From a virus: 25,106 nt of DNA. The stretch is taken from positions 1-25,106 of IMG/VR virus record IMGVR_UViG_3300046028_006021; one strand, given 5' to 3'. The notes under the pieces are model-generated. The model did no database searches. It saw only the letters and a program-made list of their open reading frames with translations, and had not been told where the DNA came from. Below are positions 6,977-13,803 of the stretch, one piece after another. The translations under genes and the position numbers were made by a program. How positions within the stretch are numbered: the first letter of the stretch is position 1; each line of letters starts with the position of its first letter.

Positions 6977-8736
6977 CACCGCAAGAAATCAATGAAATAC
7001 TTGTTGGCATGGTAGACACGGTAGCTGCACATCTCCTGCCAAACGGGAAGAAAGAGGGCCGGAGTTGGTGTGTCGGTTCTGTTTCCGGGGAGCCTGGGAA
7101 ATCTCTTCGCTTGTGCCTTAGCGGAACAAAGGCCGGGGTGTGGTCTGACTTCTCCAGTAATGGCAAAGGTGGCGATCTTCTCGACTTGTGGCAGCAAACC
7201 AAAGGGCTGTCTTTTGTCGACACGCTGAAAGAGGCGAAAGAGTTTGCCGGTGTTCAAGACATGCCGGAGTTGTTCACGCCGCGAAGAGTAGTGAAGAAAC
7301 CAGCAAAGCCGCAATGCACCAAGCCGAAAGATCAGATTGCATCATGGTTTGAAGGTCGGGCGATATTCCCCAAAAGCCTTGACGCTTACAAGGTAGCGCA
7401 ACAGAGAAATACAATTGTTTTCCCGTTTTTATCTCCATCTGGAGAGTTTGAGCTTGTGAAATACCGCGATCTTGACGCAGAAAAAGACGGTGGAAAGAAA
7501 AAGATTTGGTCGAACAATGACCCGGAGTATCACCTTTTCGGGTGGCAAGCTATCAGTGATAACGACAGGAGTGTAGTTATTTGCGAGGGCGAGATAGACG
7601 CGCTTTCCTGGTATCAGCAGGGCATACCTGCTCTTTCAATTCCGCAAGGTGCCGGAGGTGGCGACAAACAAACGGTATGGATTGAAAACGATTACGACAG
7701 GCTACAACGGTTTGAAACTATTTATATTTCAATGGATATGGATAAACCAGGGCAGGAAACAATCGAACCGATTATTTCCCGCCTTGGTGTTGAGCGGTGC
7801 AAGGTTGTTGACATTGGAGAGTTTAAGGACGCGAACGAAGCGCACTGTGAAGGAATGGTATTGAAAAATTACCTTGCAGCAGCAAAAACGAAAGACCCGG
7901 AAGAGTTGAAAAGGCTGGTAGACCACCACGAAGAAATCATGGATGAGTTTGAAAACCATGCAATTTCAGGAATAAGACTTCCTTGGTTAAAAACTCATTC
8001 AACAATCAGACTGCGACCGGCTGAAATATCTGTCTGGGCAGGGATAAACAGCCACGGGAAAAGCATTTCGCTTTCTCACGTTGTCGTTGATGCTGTTTCC
8101 CAGGGCGTGAGATCATGTATTGCCTCAATGGAAATGAAACCGCGCAAACTCGGAAAGAAAATGTATCAGCAGGTCGCAGGGGAAGAAAGGCCGAACACCG
8201 AAACAGCAAAGCAGATCGTTGAGTTTTTGGCGGATAATGTGTGGTTGTTCGAGGTTTACGGTACGGCAAAGGCTGACAGGATAATTGAGGTATTTTCCTA
8301 TGCTCGCAAGAGATACGGAATACAAATTTTTGTTGTCGATTCCCTGGCAAAGTGCGGATTCGGGGAGGACGACTACAACGGGCAAAAGACTTTTGTTGAT
8401 AAACTGATGGAGTTCGCAGGGAAAAACAATGTTCATGTTTTGCTCGTTGTCCACATGCGAAAGCGCGAAGACGAGCTAAAAATACCGGGGAAGATGGACA
8501 TTAAGGGAACCGGGGCAATTACTGACATGGTGGATAATTGCTTTGTTTGGTGGCGGAACAAGAAAAAAGAGGAAGAAGGCGGGGGCGGGAAACTGGCGAC
8601 GGATGCCGACGCGGTTCTCAATTGCGTGAAGCAACGAGACAGCGGAGAAGAGCCTATGTGTGGCCTGTTTTTCCATAAACCGTCTTGCCAGTTCGTAGAC
8701 GGCGACGGAGAACCGCCGAAAAGGTATCTATTTTGA
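6973..8736 (+). CDS. T7 gp4/Twinkle-like primase-helicase
   Basis: The ATG overlapping the organiser stop (ATGA) gives 587 aa; the longer open frame would only shadow the upstream gene. The N-terminal part (GVWSDFSSNGKGGDLLDLW near 55-73) resembles the region following the zinc finger in phage primases, but no zinc cysteines precede it. A TOPRIM domain follows, with ICEGEIDALSW at 203-213 and SMDMDKPGQ at 253-261. The C-terminal RecA/DnaB helicase has a Walker A variant GINSHGKS at 357-364, Walker B QIFVVDSLAK at 451-460 and VVHMRK at 492-497. The enzyme would unwind DNA 5'-3' and lay down RNA primers. With no zinc-binding module, primer-site recognition may be altered or priming lost. It is flanked by the organiser and, 770 bases downstream, SSB. 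Confidence 0.9.
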   Translation: MTPQEINEILVGMVDTVAAHLLPNGKKEGRSWCVGSVSGEPGKSLRLCLSGTKAGVWSDFSSNGKGGDLLDLWQQTKGLSFVDTLKEAKEFAGVQDMPELFTPRRVVKKPAKPQCTKPKDQIASWFEGRAIFPKSLDAYKVAQQRNTIVFPFLSPSGEFELVKYRDLDAEKDGGKKKIWSNNDPEYHLFGWQAISDNDRSVVICEGEIDALSWYQQGIPALSIPQGAGGGDKQTVWIENDYDRLQRFETIYISMDMDKPGQETIEPIISRLGVERCKVVDIGEFKDANEAHCEGMVLKNYLAAAKTKDPEELKRLVDHHEEIMDEFENHAISGIRLPWLKTHSTIRLRPAEISVWAGINSHGKSISLSHVVVDAVSQGVRSCIASMEMKPRKLGKKMYQQVAGEERPNTETAKQIVEFLADNVWLFEVYGTAKADRIIEVFSYARKRYGIQIFVVDSLAKCGFGEDDYNGQKTFVDKLMEFAGKNNVHVLLVVHMRKREDELKIPGKMDIKGTGAITDMVDNCFVWWRNKKKEEEGGGGKLATDADAVLNCVKQRDSGEEPMCGLFFHKPSCQFVDGDGEPPKRYLF

Positions 8737-8771
8737 CCATAGCGCAACGATCACCACAACACGGCTATGGT
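8736..8771 (+). promoter_or_regulatory. 8-bp inverted repeat after the primase-helicase gene
   Basis: Bases 8736-8743 pair with 8764-8771 around a 20-nt loop, starting on the last base of the primase-helicase stop codon. No T-rich tract follows, so it is not a classical terminator; it may protect or process the mRNA, or be bound by a regulator. The remaining bases up to 8810 hold only the ribosome-binding site (AGAGAGGG) of the next gene. Confidence 0.5.
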
Positions 8772-8810
8772 AGTATAGACCAGACGTAAACAAAACGTTA
8801 GAGAGGGCAA

Positions 8811-9314
8811 ATGGGCGCAGCGAAACGAAGAGGGACGAAGACGGAAAGAGAGCAGGCAGCGCACCGGGGCGACAGGGTGCTTGTGTGCCTGAGCCATATC
8901 GCAGGATGCTTGCAGAGCATGAAAACGGCAAGATGCTTTTCGAGGGTGGATGTGTTGCGGCAGCTTGAAAACGGGTTTGAGGCTACGCAACACGCCATAA
9001 TGCAATGGCCGGAGCCAATACACCCGGAATGGATGAAAGAGCGCCGGTCAGAGTTCCAGCGGTATATTTTGAGCGATGCCGTGCAGGAGTACAGCCGAAA
9101 TACCATGCTCACCTTATCCGAAACGCTTTGCATCGACATCCTCGATTCTGAAATACGGAACGAGCACGAAAGGAGTTTGATTGCGCCGATATTAGAAAGC
9201 ATTTCGTTTGTTAGAAAATATTGCGATAGTGATGGTATTGACTGGCAATCTATGAGTAAAAGTGGTAGTATGGTTGAAGAATTATATAAGATTTTAAAAA
9301 CTGAAACGGAGTAA
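8811..9314 (+). CDS. Hypothetical 167-aa phage protein
   Basis: The ATG follows AGAGAGGG at a suitable distance. The basic N-terminus (GAAKRRGTKTEREQAA) resembles the opening of many small phage proteins of unknown function; the remainder is predicted mostly helical with several cysteines but no CxxC motif. Base use shifts toward A/T in the last 40 codons. An antisense open frame of 191 codons overlaps it, but the sense frame has the ribosome-binding site, direction and spacing of its neighbours. No family recognised. Confidence 0.6.
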   Translation: MGAAKRRGTKTEREQAAHRGDRVLVCLSHIAGCLQSMKTARCFSRVDVLRQLENGFEATQHAIMQWPEPIHPEWMKERRSEFQRYILSDAVQEYSRNTMLTLSETLCIDILDSEIRNEHERSLIAPILESISFVRKYCDSDGIDWQSMSKSGSMVEELYKILKTETE

Positions 9315-9320
9315 AAATAT

Positions 9321-9494
9321 ATGGACGACGAGCAAAAAAAGAAATGGGAAAACCTGTACCACAAGGTAAACAATATGGTTTACACAATGGGCCTTGATGG
9401 AGAAATGAACGCGCAACAAACAGAGGTTGAGGAAGTTATGGCGGCACTGTTTGAAATTGACGGCGGATCGTACAACGAAAAGTTTAAAATATAG
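9321..9494 (+). CDS. Small 57-aa helical protein
   Basis: An ATG at 9321 opens a 57-codon frame ending at TAG (9492-9494), seven bases before the SSB gene. The ACGGAG that ends the upstream gene serves as ribosome-binding site. The product is charged and helical (EQKKKWENLYHKVNNMVYTMG, then TEVEEVMAALFEIDGG). It fills the only gap between two convincing genes and keeps their strand and spacing. Function unknown. Confidence 0.6.
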   Translation: MDDEQKKKWENLYHKVNNMVYTMGLDGEMNAQQTEVEEVMAALFEIDGGSYNEKFKI

Positions 9495-9501
9495 GTGAAT
9501 T

Positions 9502-9891
9502 ATGCTGAATATGTGGCAGGGAATAGGCAGGCTCGGTAAAGACCCAGTGTTGAAGGCTACACAAAGCGGCCAATCGGTTGCAAACTTTTCGATTGCTTGC
9601 AGCGAGAAATACAAGGACAAGAACGGCGAGAAGCAAGAGGTTACTTTCTGGGCCGAATGTGTCGCGTGGGGAAAGCTCGGTGATATCGTCGGAGAGTATT
9701 TCAAAAAGGGTAATTTGCTCTATGTTTCTGGGAAATTACAGAGTCGCAAGTGGAAGGATAAGGAAGGAAATGATCGTTTTGTGACTGAGATTATTGTCAA
9801 CGAAGCGAAAAACCTTTCTCCGCGCGAATCCGACAGCTACGCACCGCCGCCGATGCCGCAGAATAGCACGGGCGAAGAAGTACCTTTTTGA
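9502..9891 (+). CDS. ssb: Single-stranded DNA-binding protein
   Basis: The 129-aa product has the bacterial/phage SSB OB-fold: N-terminal MLNMWQGIGRLGKDPVLKAT, SVANFSIACSEKYKD, then VTFWAECVAWGKLGDIVGEYFKKGNLLYVSGKLQSRKW and the closing TEIIVNEAKNLSPR strand. A short Pro-rich linker leads to the acidic tip GEEVPF, equivalent to the DDDIPF tail that recruits replication and recombination partners. The linker is much shorter than in E. coli SSB, as in many phages. It would coat single strands for the Erf/YqaJ recombination pair and the primase-helicase. The TGA overlaps the next start. Confidence 0.95.
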   Translation: MLNMWQGIGRLGKDPVLKATQSGQSVANFSIACSEKYKDKNGEKQEVTFWAECVAWGKLGDIVGEYFKKGNLLYVSGKLQSRKWKDKEGNDRFVTEIIVNEAKNLSPRESDSYAPPPMPQNSTGEEVPF

Positions 9892-10139
9892 TGGGGGGCT
9901 GTATTAAAATGTGCAATATAACTATACCTATTATTCAGGTTGACGAAGAAAAAGACAGAGCAATAGAAGAGTATTTTTCGCAACACAAAAAGACATGCAA
10001 AGCCTGTAATGGAAAGGGATATATTGAATACTACCATGACGCTGGCGACCATTTCTGTGCAGGCACATCGCCGTTTAGTGAGTGGGTTAGAGAGACATGT
10101 AAAATTTGCAAATCAATTGGGAAAATTGAGAGATATTAA
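9891..10139 (+). CDS. DnaJ-type zinc-finger-like protein
   Basis: The product carries CKACNGKGYIEYY and, 35 residues later, CKICKSIGKIERY: two CxxCxGxG-like repeats as in the DnaJ central zinc finger, although the second has lost a glycine. The start is uncertain. ATG 9891 shares its A with the SSB stop, a TTG lies one codon earlier, and ATG 9909 has GGGGGG about ten bases before it and may be the true start (76 aa). Binding of zinc is likely; the function is unknown. No J-domain is present, so it is not a co-chaperone by itself. Confidence 0.6.
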   Translation: MGGCIKMCNITIPIIQVDEEKDRAIEEYFSQHKKTCKACNGKGYIEYYHDAGDHFCAGTSPFSEWVRETCKICKSIGKIERY

Positions 10140-10144
10140 CTGAT

Positions 10145-10333
10145 ATGGACGACATGAAAGCACTCCGTTGCCGCGACTGCCGCCGAGTAGTGGGCTATGT
10201 GGAAAGCGGCACGATGCAGAGCAAGACGACCGCGTTTATCTGCATTGATTGCAGGCCGCTTGAGGATGAGCCGTTGACCCAGGCGGAGAAAGTGCAGGTT
10301 GATGATTTAATGAAAATATTCGGCATGGGGTAA
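10145..10333 (+). CDS. Small zinc-ribbon protein (62 aa)
   Basis: A compact CRDCRRVVGY knuckle near residue 9 and CIDCRP near 33 make a four-cysteine ribbon, followed by an acidic helical tail (EKVQVDDLMKIFGMG). The first half resembles the Com-like and single-ribbon proteins of phages, but the match is too short to be sure. Spacing to both neighbours is two to five bases, consistent with an operon. Confidence 0.55.
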   Translation: MDDMKALRCRDCRRVVGYVESGTMQSKTTAFICIDCRPLEDEPLTQAEKVQVDDLMKIFGMG

Positions 10334-10335
10334 AA

Positions 10336-10668
10336 ATGGCACGACAAATAAACGATTTAACCGGGAAGAAGTTCAGCAAACTGACCGTGATAGAAAAGGA
10401 TTCATGCCTCGACGGTCGCGGCATGTTCTGGAAATGCTCATGCGAGTGCGGCGGTTCAAAAGTTGTGCGGTCGGCAAATCTCCTAAACGGCAGTACAAAA
10501 AGTTGTGGCTGTGTTGCGCGTGGTAGAGTGTCAGGGGTAAATCCAACAATGGCACCGCCTACTGATTTCACGGAATCGCGCCGGAAAATCATATATATCC
10601 GCAAGTTGAGCGCACAGGAACAGGGGTTAAAAGAAGCGCGGTCATACGCGGAAATGAGGTCAATATGA
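10336..10668 (+). CDS. Zinc-ribbon domain protein like the N-terminus of HNH/AP2 homing endonucleases
   Basis: Residues 4-60 show the recurrent phage pattern DLTGKKFSKLTVIEKD, FWKCSCECGG, VRSANLLNGSTKSCGC. This domain usually sits in front of AP2 or HNH domains in homing endonucleases and in free-standing phage proteins. Here it is followed by a short tail (TESRRKIIYIRKLSAQEQGLKEARSY) with no HNH or AP2 motif, so it is either a stand-alone DNA-binding module or a remnant of a homing endonuclease. The stop overlaps the ATG of the next gene. Confidence 0.65.
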   Translation: MARQINDLTGKKFSKLTVIEKDSCLDGRGMFWKCSCECGGSKVVRSANLLNGSTKSCGCVARGRVSGVNPTMAPPTDFTESRRKIIYIRKLSAQEQGLKEARSYAEMRSI

Positions 10669-10955
10669 GCATGGAAGAAATAGCAGGGAAACGATTTAGG
10701 CTAAATACTGTTGCCGGAAACGCCTATTTATTCGTATCCGACCAGGAGATTATGGCAACCGTGAGCAGCGAGAATGATTACAAACAGGCCGAAAGCAGGG
10801 CGCTTGTTGAGTGCGTGTGCAGGCTTGCGTCGAAAGGCATGACCACGCAAATCACGCTTGAGGACGTTGTCGGGCAGATGCGGAAAAGCGGGACAGGAAG
10901 GAGCACGATATTGACGGAGATTGCGGGGAAGATCGAGGAATATTTGCATGGATAA
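10665..10955 (+). CDS. Hypothetical 96-aa protein, possibly TSCPD-like
   Basis: The sequence (AGNAYLFVSDQEIMATVSS, then ESRALVECVCRLASKGMTTQITLEDVVGQMRKSGTG) resembles the TSCPD domain found at the end of some ribonucleotide reductases and as free phage proteins: a beta segment, a helix with RLASKG and a final VxQM/L turn. The similarity is by eye and weak. It overlaps the preceding gene by four bases and the following one by eight. Call tentative. Confidence 0.5.
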   Translation: MSMEEIAGKRFRLNTVAGNAYLFVSDQEIMATVSSENDYKQAESRALVECVCRLASKGMTTQITLEDVVGQMRKSGTGRSTILTEIAGKIEEYLHG

Positions 10956-11106
10956 ACAAATAGCTGGAGCGATAAAAAAAGAAATTTCAAAAATACTCGG
11001 TGATGCTCTACGCGGAGAAGAAAAATACAGACACCAAGGATTTATTCGGTGGGGGTTGGTAGAAAAAGAAATCCATGCTGTAGTCGAGAAATATATAGAG
11101 AAATGA
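10948..11106 (+). CDS. Small 52-aa helical protein
   Basis: The ATG at 10948, inside the end of the previous gene, follows GAGG at about eight bases. The product is a charged two-helix peptide (IAGAIKKEISKILGDAL, GLVEKEIHAVVEKYIEK). Its TGA overlaps the ATG of the next gene. The periodic charge suggests a coiled-coil or helical hairpin. Function unknown. Confidence 0.55.
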   Translation: MDKQIAGAIKKEISKILGDALRGEEKYRHQGFIRWGLVEKEIHAVVEKYIEK

Positions 11107-11318
11107 AAACCTACTGTATCACCGCAAAAGCAGAGGACTTGCCTAAGATCGTGCGGCGAAAACGCAAGGAAGGTATGCGGTGTAAGGGCAAGCCGGGTCA
11201 GATTTATTTACTTGTTAGCATGGAAAAGCGCATTGGAGGAAAACAGTCAGGAACCCCACCGGCCAGGGGGATACAGAACCAAGACTCTAGCCACCATGGG
11301 AGTTGCAAGAGCCTCTGA
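11103..11318 (+). CDS. Hypothetical basic protein; 3' part may be non-coding
   Basis: Coupled to the previous gene by ATGA. The first 47 residues (MKTYCITAKAEDLPKIVRRK, GMRCKGKPGQIYLLVSMEKR) look protein-like: short strands and a basic surface that could bind nucleic acid. The last 25 residues (KQSGTPPARGIQNQDSSHHG) are of low quality and fall in the region where strong RNA pairing begins, so the gene may have been extended by, or run into, a structured RNA. Function unknown. Confidence 0.45.
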   Translation: MKTYCITAKAEDLPKIVRRKRKEGMRCKGKPGQIYLLVSMEKRIGGKQSGTPPARGIQNQDSSHHGSCKSL

Positions 11319-11545
11319 TCTTGCATTTATGGCGTACTCTTGGGCCGCAAGGCTTAATACCAGGGGCCGGATGCACTTTTAAACACATGTCACTCATCAA
11401 TCTTTACCTGTGAGGTGTGCCACGCAGCAAGCCGGAGAAAGACCGGCACAAGAGTGTCCTGGGAGGTGTAGCGGTGGAGATTGCATCATACTAAGCCTCG
11501 GCGGGATAGAGAAGAGCCGCTAAACCCGCCATTGCCCAGGATATT
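11250..11545 (+). ncRNA. Candidate large structured RNA (about 300 nt)
   Basis: From 11319 to 11548 there is no usable reading frame, and paired elements follow each other. CCCC 11254-11257 pairs with GGGG 11266-11269; a 7-bp perfect stem joins 11304-11310 and 11319-11325; 11340-11346 pairs with 11351-11357 closed by a GCAA (GNRA) tetraloop; 11431-11435 pairs with 11443-11447; and an outer 7-bp stem joins 11457-11463 and 11535-11541. Inside the last, 11470-11474/11517-11521 and 11500-11505/11525-11530 cross, giving a pseudoknot or a switch. I see no tRNA, tmRNA, RNase P or group I intron signature. It ends just before the HTH regulator gene, so a free RNA or a long regulatory leader are both possible. 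Confidence 0.45.
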
Positions 11546-11548
11546 TAC

Positions 11549-11758
11549 ATGACTCCAGCCGAACGCCTAAAAGCAATCCGCCTCTCTCTCGGCATGACGC
11601 AAGCCGAGTTCGCTGCAACGCTCGGCATGAGCACGAGCCGGTACAATCAGATTGAAACAGGGAAGACAGGCGTAACGCCGTGGGGGATGTTGGCGTTGAG
11701 TGCTATGGAGTATTTGCAGCGGAAACGGCTGTTAAAATTATTTTTGAGGTTGATATGA
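11549..11758 (+). CDS. Cro/CI-type helix-turn-helix regulator
   Basis: The 69-aa protein is a single XRE-family HTH domain: TPAERLKAIRLSLGMTQAEFAATLGMSTSRYNQIETGKT, with the recognition helix at about residues 27-36, followed by a helical VTPWGMLALSAMEYLQRKR. Such minimal Cro-like repressors bind operators as dimers. It lies directly after the structured-RNA region, which may be its leader. Its GATATGATAA end overlaps the next start. The target is unknown; the TGCAATAA repeats at 19.5 kb are one candidate operator, purely by inference. Confidence 0.85.
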   Translation: MTPAERLKAIRLSLGMTQAEFAATLGMSTSRYNQIETGKTGVTPWGMLALSAMEYLQRKRLLKLFLRLI

Positions 11759-11919
11759 TAAAGAAAGGCGATAAGGTAAGGCTGAAAGTCCAGACTATAG
11801 GCGGTTTTATAGGCACAGGAACGGTCATCGGCGTTAATGGCGACTTGCTACCCGTTCAAAAAGACAATGGTAAACCTGATTGTTGCGGGGAAACAACGTT
11901 TATATGCCTCGACCATTAA
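11755..11919 (+). CDS. Small 54-aa beta-rich protein
   Basis: The ATG at 11755 overlaps the regulator's stop (ATGATAA). The product begins MIKKGDKVRLKVQTIGGFIG and continues GTVIGVNGDLLPVQ, a pattern of short strands like a small SH3/KOW-type barrel, and ends with CCGETTFICLDH. The exact family is not recognised. Translational coupling with the regulator supports the gene. Confidence 0.55.
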   Translation: MIKKGDKVRLKVQTIGGFIGTGTVIGVNGDLLPVQKDNGKPDCCGETTFICLDH

Positions 11920-11936
11920 GTTACCCGTATGAAGAA

Positions 11937-12167
11937 ATGACAGAATACACAACAAGCATACTATCGGTCATCGTTAAGCCGCCAGCCGACCGGATATTCA
12001 GCGAAATGGCAACGACGATCAGCATTGACGACGAAAGCGGCGGGGAGTTCGTCGTTGTGCGTCAAAATGCGGATAGGTTGCAGGCTGGCGAGATTCAGAT
12101 TACGCCGGAAGAGTGGCCGAGTCTGCGTAGTGCTATAAATAAAATGGTGATGATGTGCCGCGACTAA
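11937..12167 (+). CDS. Hypothetical 76-aa protein
   Basis: I chose the ATG at 11937, after the preceding stop; an ATG at 11904 and a TTG at 11880 would overlap the upstream gene. The product has beta-type segments (TSILSVIVKPPAD, ATTISIDDESGGEFVVVRQ) and a closing ITPEEWPSLRSAINKMV helix, typical of small phage proteins of unknown function that describe an edge-on beta sheet plus helix. Family unknown. Confidence 0.55.
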   Translation: MTEYTTSILSVIVKPPADRIFSEMATTISIDDESGGEFVVVRQNADRLQAGEIQITPEEWPSLRSAINKMVMMCRD

Positions 12168-12349
12168 TACACATAGAATGTGTTATATGCCGAAAAAATA
12201 TTGCAATGGTACGTGGTTTAGTATGCCATTCTTGCCATTTAAAGATAATAAAGGATAACTTCGGCAAAATTGCATTTGTAGCCGCTACTCCCCCAAATAC
12301 TCTTCAACAGTCCCCGGCTGATACCCCGCCGCCAAAAGCAACGGCTTGA
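12155..12349 (+). CDS. Small cysteine-knuckle protein, GTG start
   Basis: A GTG at 12155, inside the end of the previous gene, opens a 64-aa frame with CVICRK near residue 9 and CHSCH near 24, a likely zinc site. The second half (TPPNTLQQSPADTPPPKA) is proline-rich and lies over the 3' end of a convincing - strand gene, so the two units overlap tail to tail by 65 bases. The first half looks coding; the tail may only be read-through. It is the last gene of the left arm. Confidence 0.45.
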   Translation: MPRLIHIECVICRKNIAMVRGLVCHSCHLKIIKDNFGKIAFVAATPPNTLQQSPADTPPPKATA

Positions 12350-12473
12350 GGATGTCTTGCACCATGTCGTCCATTGAAAGCCCGTATTTAGGCACCTCGA
12401 TTGAATAAACACCATCTTCTGTCTCTAGGGTGCAGCGGGTCACGATTCTATTAACTGTTTTTTGATTACACAT
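12285..12473 (-). CDS. Hypothetical 62-aa phage protein
   Basis: A compact acidic protein with strands RIVTRCTLETEDGVYSIEVP and a helix-turn ending DILKPLLLAAGYQPGTVEEYLG, a pattern common in small uncharacterised phage proteins. It is the last gene of the right arm and starts 12 bases after the metallophosphoesterase stop with no clear ribosome-binding site, so it may depend on re-initiation. Its 3' end overlaps a + strand gene. Confidence 0.6.
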   Translation of the reverse strand: MCNQKTVNRIVTRCTLETEDGVYSIEVPKYGLSMDDMVQDILKPLLLAAGYQPGTVEEYLGE

Positions 12474-12485
12474 AGTATTTTTATA

Positions 12486-13241
12486 TCATTTCCCAGATAG
12501 ATAAACGTTTATTTTTTTATTTGATTCAAGCCCTACCTCGTGAAATCCTAATTCAACAACTGAGCTTCCCCGTGGCTTTGCTTTCAGGCCCATATCTTCG
12601 GCATAACTACCCTCATAAATTAGGTAATGGCCGGTTGTAACGTGGTGTGTCACAATGCAGGTTGTTTTGTCGCGCTTGCGGTCGATAACTGTCTGTATGT
12701 CCTGAACGTAGGCAAATGAATGGGTGTGGCCGGTAAGGTACACATCGGCACCGAGCCAGTTCTGCGCCAGCGTCATAGCGCGATTTATCTTGTTCCCTGC
12801 CGTCCCTCCGCCTGTTCCGTGGTGCATTGATATCCAGTAAGAGCACCTCCCACACGTAACCTTGATTATTGCAGAAGTTCCCAAATAGGGAATTTTTGCA
12901 CGATCTGCCAAAACTTTATCAAGGGAAATGCCGCTTTCTTTCTTAATCCTGTTATGATGATTTGAGCTTACGAAACCCATACATTTACTACGGATTGGCG
13001 CAAGTTCTTTCGCAAGCTCTTCAAGTTCTTCTTCTGGGGATGATGCTTCATAGCAACTTGATTTGCTATTCTTGGTGGCTGTTTCGAGTAGGTCGCCGGT
13101 AGATACCCAATATGCTTCTTTTTCGTCGGCTATGCGTTGAATAATTTTGTTGAGAAGGTTTGTGTCACAGTTGTTATTTGCCCTGTGAATATCGCCTAAA
13201 TTATAGATTTTAACTGGATGGTCAAAATGGAAAACATTCAA
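12486..13241 (-). CDS. Calcineurin-like metallophosphoesterase
   Basis: The 251-aa enzyme has all the metallophosphoesterase blocks in order: GDIH at 16-19, TGDLLE at 48-53, SNHHNR at 93-98 (in the place of GNHE), HHGTGGG at 140-146 and GHTHS at 171-175. These bind two metal ions; family members hydrolyse phosphodiesters, and many phage ones are thought to act on DNA or nucleotides. The start codon is TTG, preceded by GGAGGGGG at six bases, a very strong site. Being next to lysis genes gives no clear hint of substrate. The GNHE change to SNHH keeps the metal-binding His and Asn. Confidence 0.85.
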   Translation of the reverse strand: MNVFHFDHPVKIYNLGDIHRANNNCDTNLLNKIIQRIADEKEAYWVSTGDLLETATKNSKSSCYEASSPEEELEELAKELAPIRSKCMGFVSSNHHNRIKKESGISLDKVLADRAKIPYLGTSAIIKVTCGRCSYWISMHHGTGGGTAGNKINRAMTLAQNWLGADVYLTGHTHSFAYVQDIQTVIDRKRDKTTCIVTHHVTTGHYLIYEGSYAEDMGLKAKPRGSSVVELGFHEVGLESNKKINVYLSGK

Positions 13242-13244
13242 TAT

Positions 13245-13643
13245 TTACCCCCTCCGGTACTGCTCGATTAACTCTTCCGCTCTGTCTCCGACTTGATTGA
13301 ACCACTTGGAATTTTTCATCTCGTCGCAAACAGATTCGACATTCCCACGCTTTGCCGCTTCAAGCATTTTTCGGAATTGCAGGAGGCCAGAAACGCCAAG
13401 ATTGTATGCCATGTTGGTTAATACGTCCTGTCGAGGTTGTGATAGTTTATTCCAGAAAGGTATGATTTTTGATAAGTCCATTTGCAATCTTGCAACCTCC
13501 CATTTAAGAAGAATTTGCGCCGTCGCTTCGTCCATTCCCTTGTCAAGGTTATACCCGTAGCCAATTGTAAGCCTCCAGGCAGGGCATAGATAAGGGAATT
13601 TTCGGTAGCCCTCATGCTTCTTGAGTTGGTCTATCAGGTTCAA
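13245..13643 (-). CDS. T4-lysozyme-type endolysin (GH24), Glu-Cys-Thr triad
   Basis: This 132-aa muramidase aligns with T4 lysozyme without gaps over its start: Glu11, then Cys20 where T4 has Asp20, then Thr26 in LTIGYGYN. The Glu-x8-Asp/Cys-x5-Thr triad is an accepted variant, and Cys at this place is known to keep activity in T4 lysozyme. The rest follows the family, with LSQPRQDVLTNMAYNLG and a GDRAEELIEQYRRG end. There is no signal peptide or SAR segment, so it should need a holin for release. It starts with TTG, preceded by AAGGAG at eight bases, and the match to T4 from residue 1 confirms that start. It lies among small membrane proteins in the lysis region. Confidence 0.9.
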   Translation of the reverse strand: MNLIDQLKKHEGYRKFPYLCPAWRLTIGYGYNLDKGMDEATAQILLKWEVARLQMDLSKIIPFWNKLSQPRQDVLTNMAYNLGVSGLLQFRKMLEAAKRGNVESVCDEMKNSKWFNQVGDRAEELIEQYRRG

Positions 13644-13803
13644 TCTCGATTCTCCTTATGCACTCCCGGATAGCTTGCGCTCGAATCTTGGCATCACCGC
13701 CCTTGAATGTAACGATTTTGCCGGATTCGTCGTAGAAAGGGATAGCCTCTTCCTCTTTTAGAAATTCATACAACCGTTTTGTTGCATCAGTCCCTATGTT
13801 CAT
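13612..13803 (-). CDS. Hypothetical 63-aa protein
   Basis: The ATG at 13803 follows an AGGGG site at four bases; a TTG farther upstream (13851) has no such site. The product (TKRLYEFLKEEEAIPFYDESGKIVTFKGGDAKIRAQAIRECIRRI) is charged and has a clear strand-helix pattern. It overlaps both neighbours in the lysis region by 17 to 32 bases, showing the compression of this cluster. No family recognised. Confidence 0.55.
   Translation of the reverse strand: MNIGTDATKRLYEFLKEEEAIPFYDESGKIVTFKGGDAKIRAQAIRECIRRIEIEPDRPTQEA

Noticed and set aside
8798-9373. 191-codon open frame on the - strand
   Set aside because: It is antisense to the + gene at 8811-9314, lacks a ribosome-binding site and breaks the one-strand order of the arm.
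11250-11545. tRNA, RNase P RNA or self-splicing intron
   Set aside because: No T-arm, CCA end, conserved RNase P blocks or intron core sequences could be found, and flanking genes do not look like split exons.
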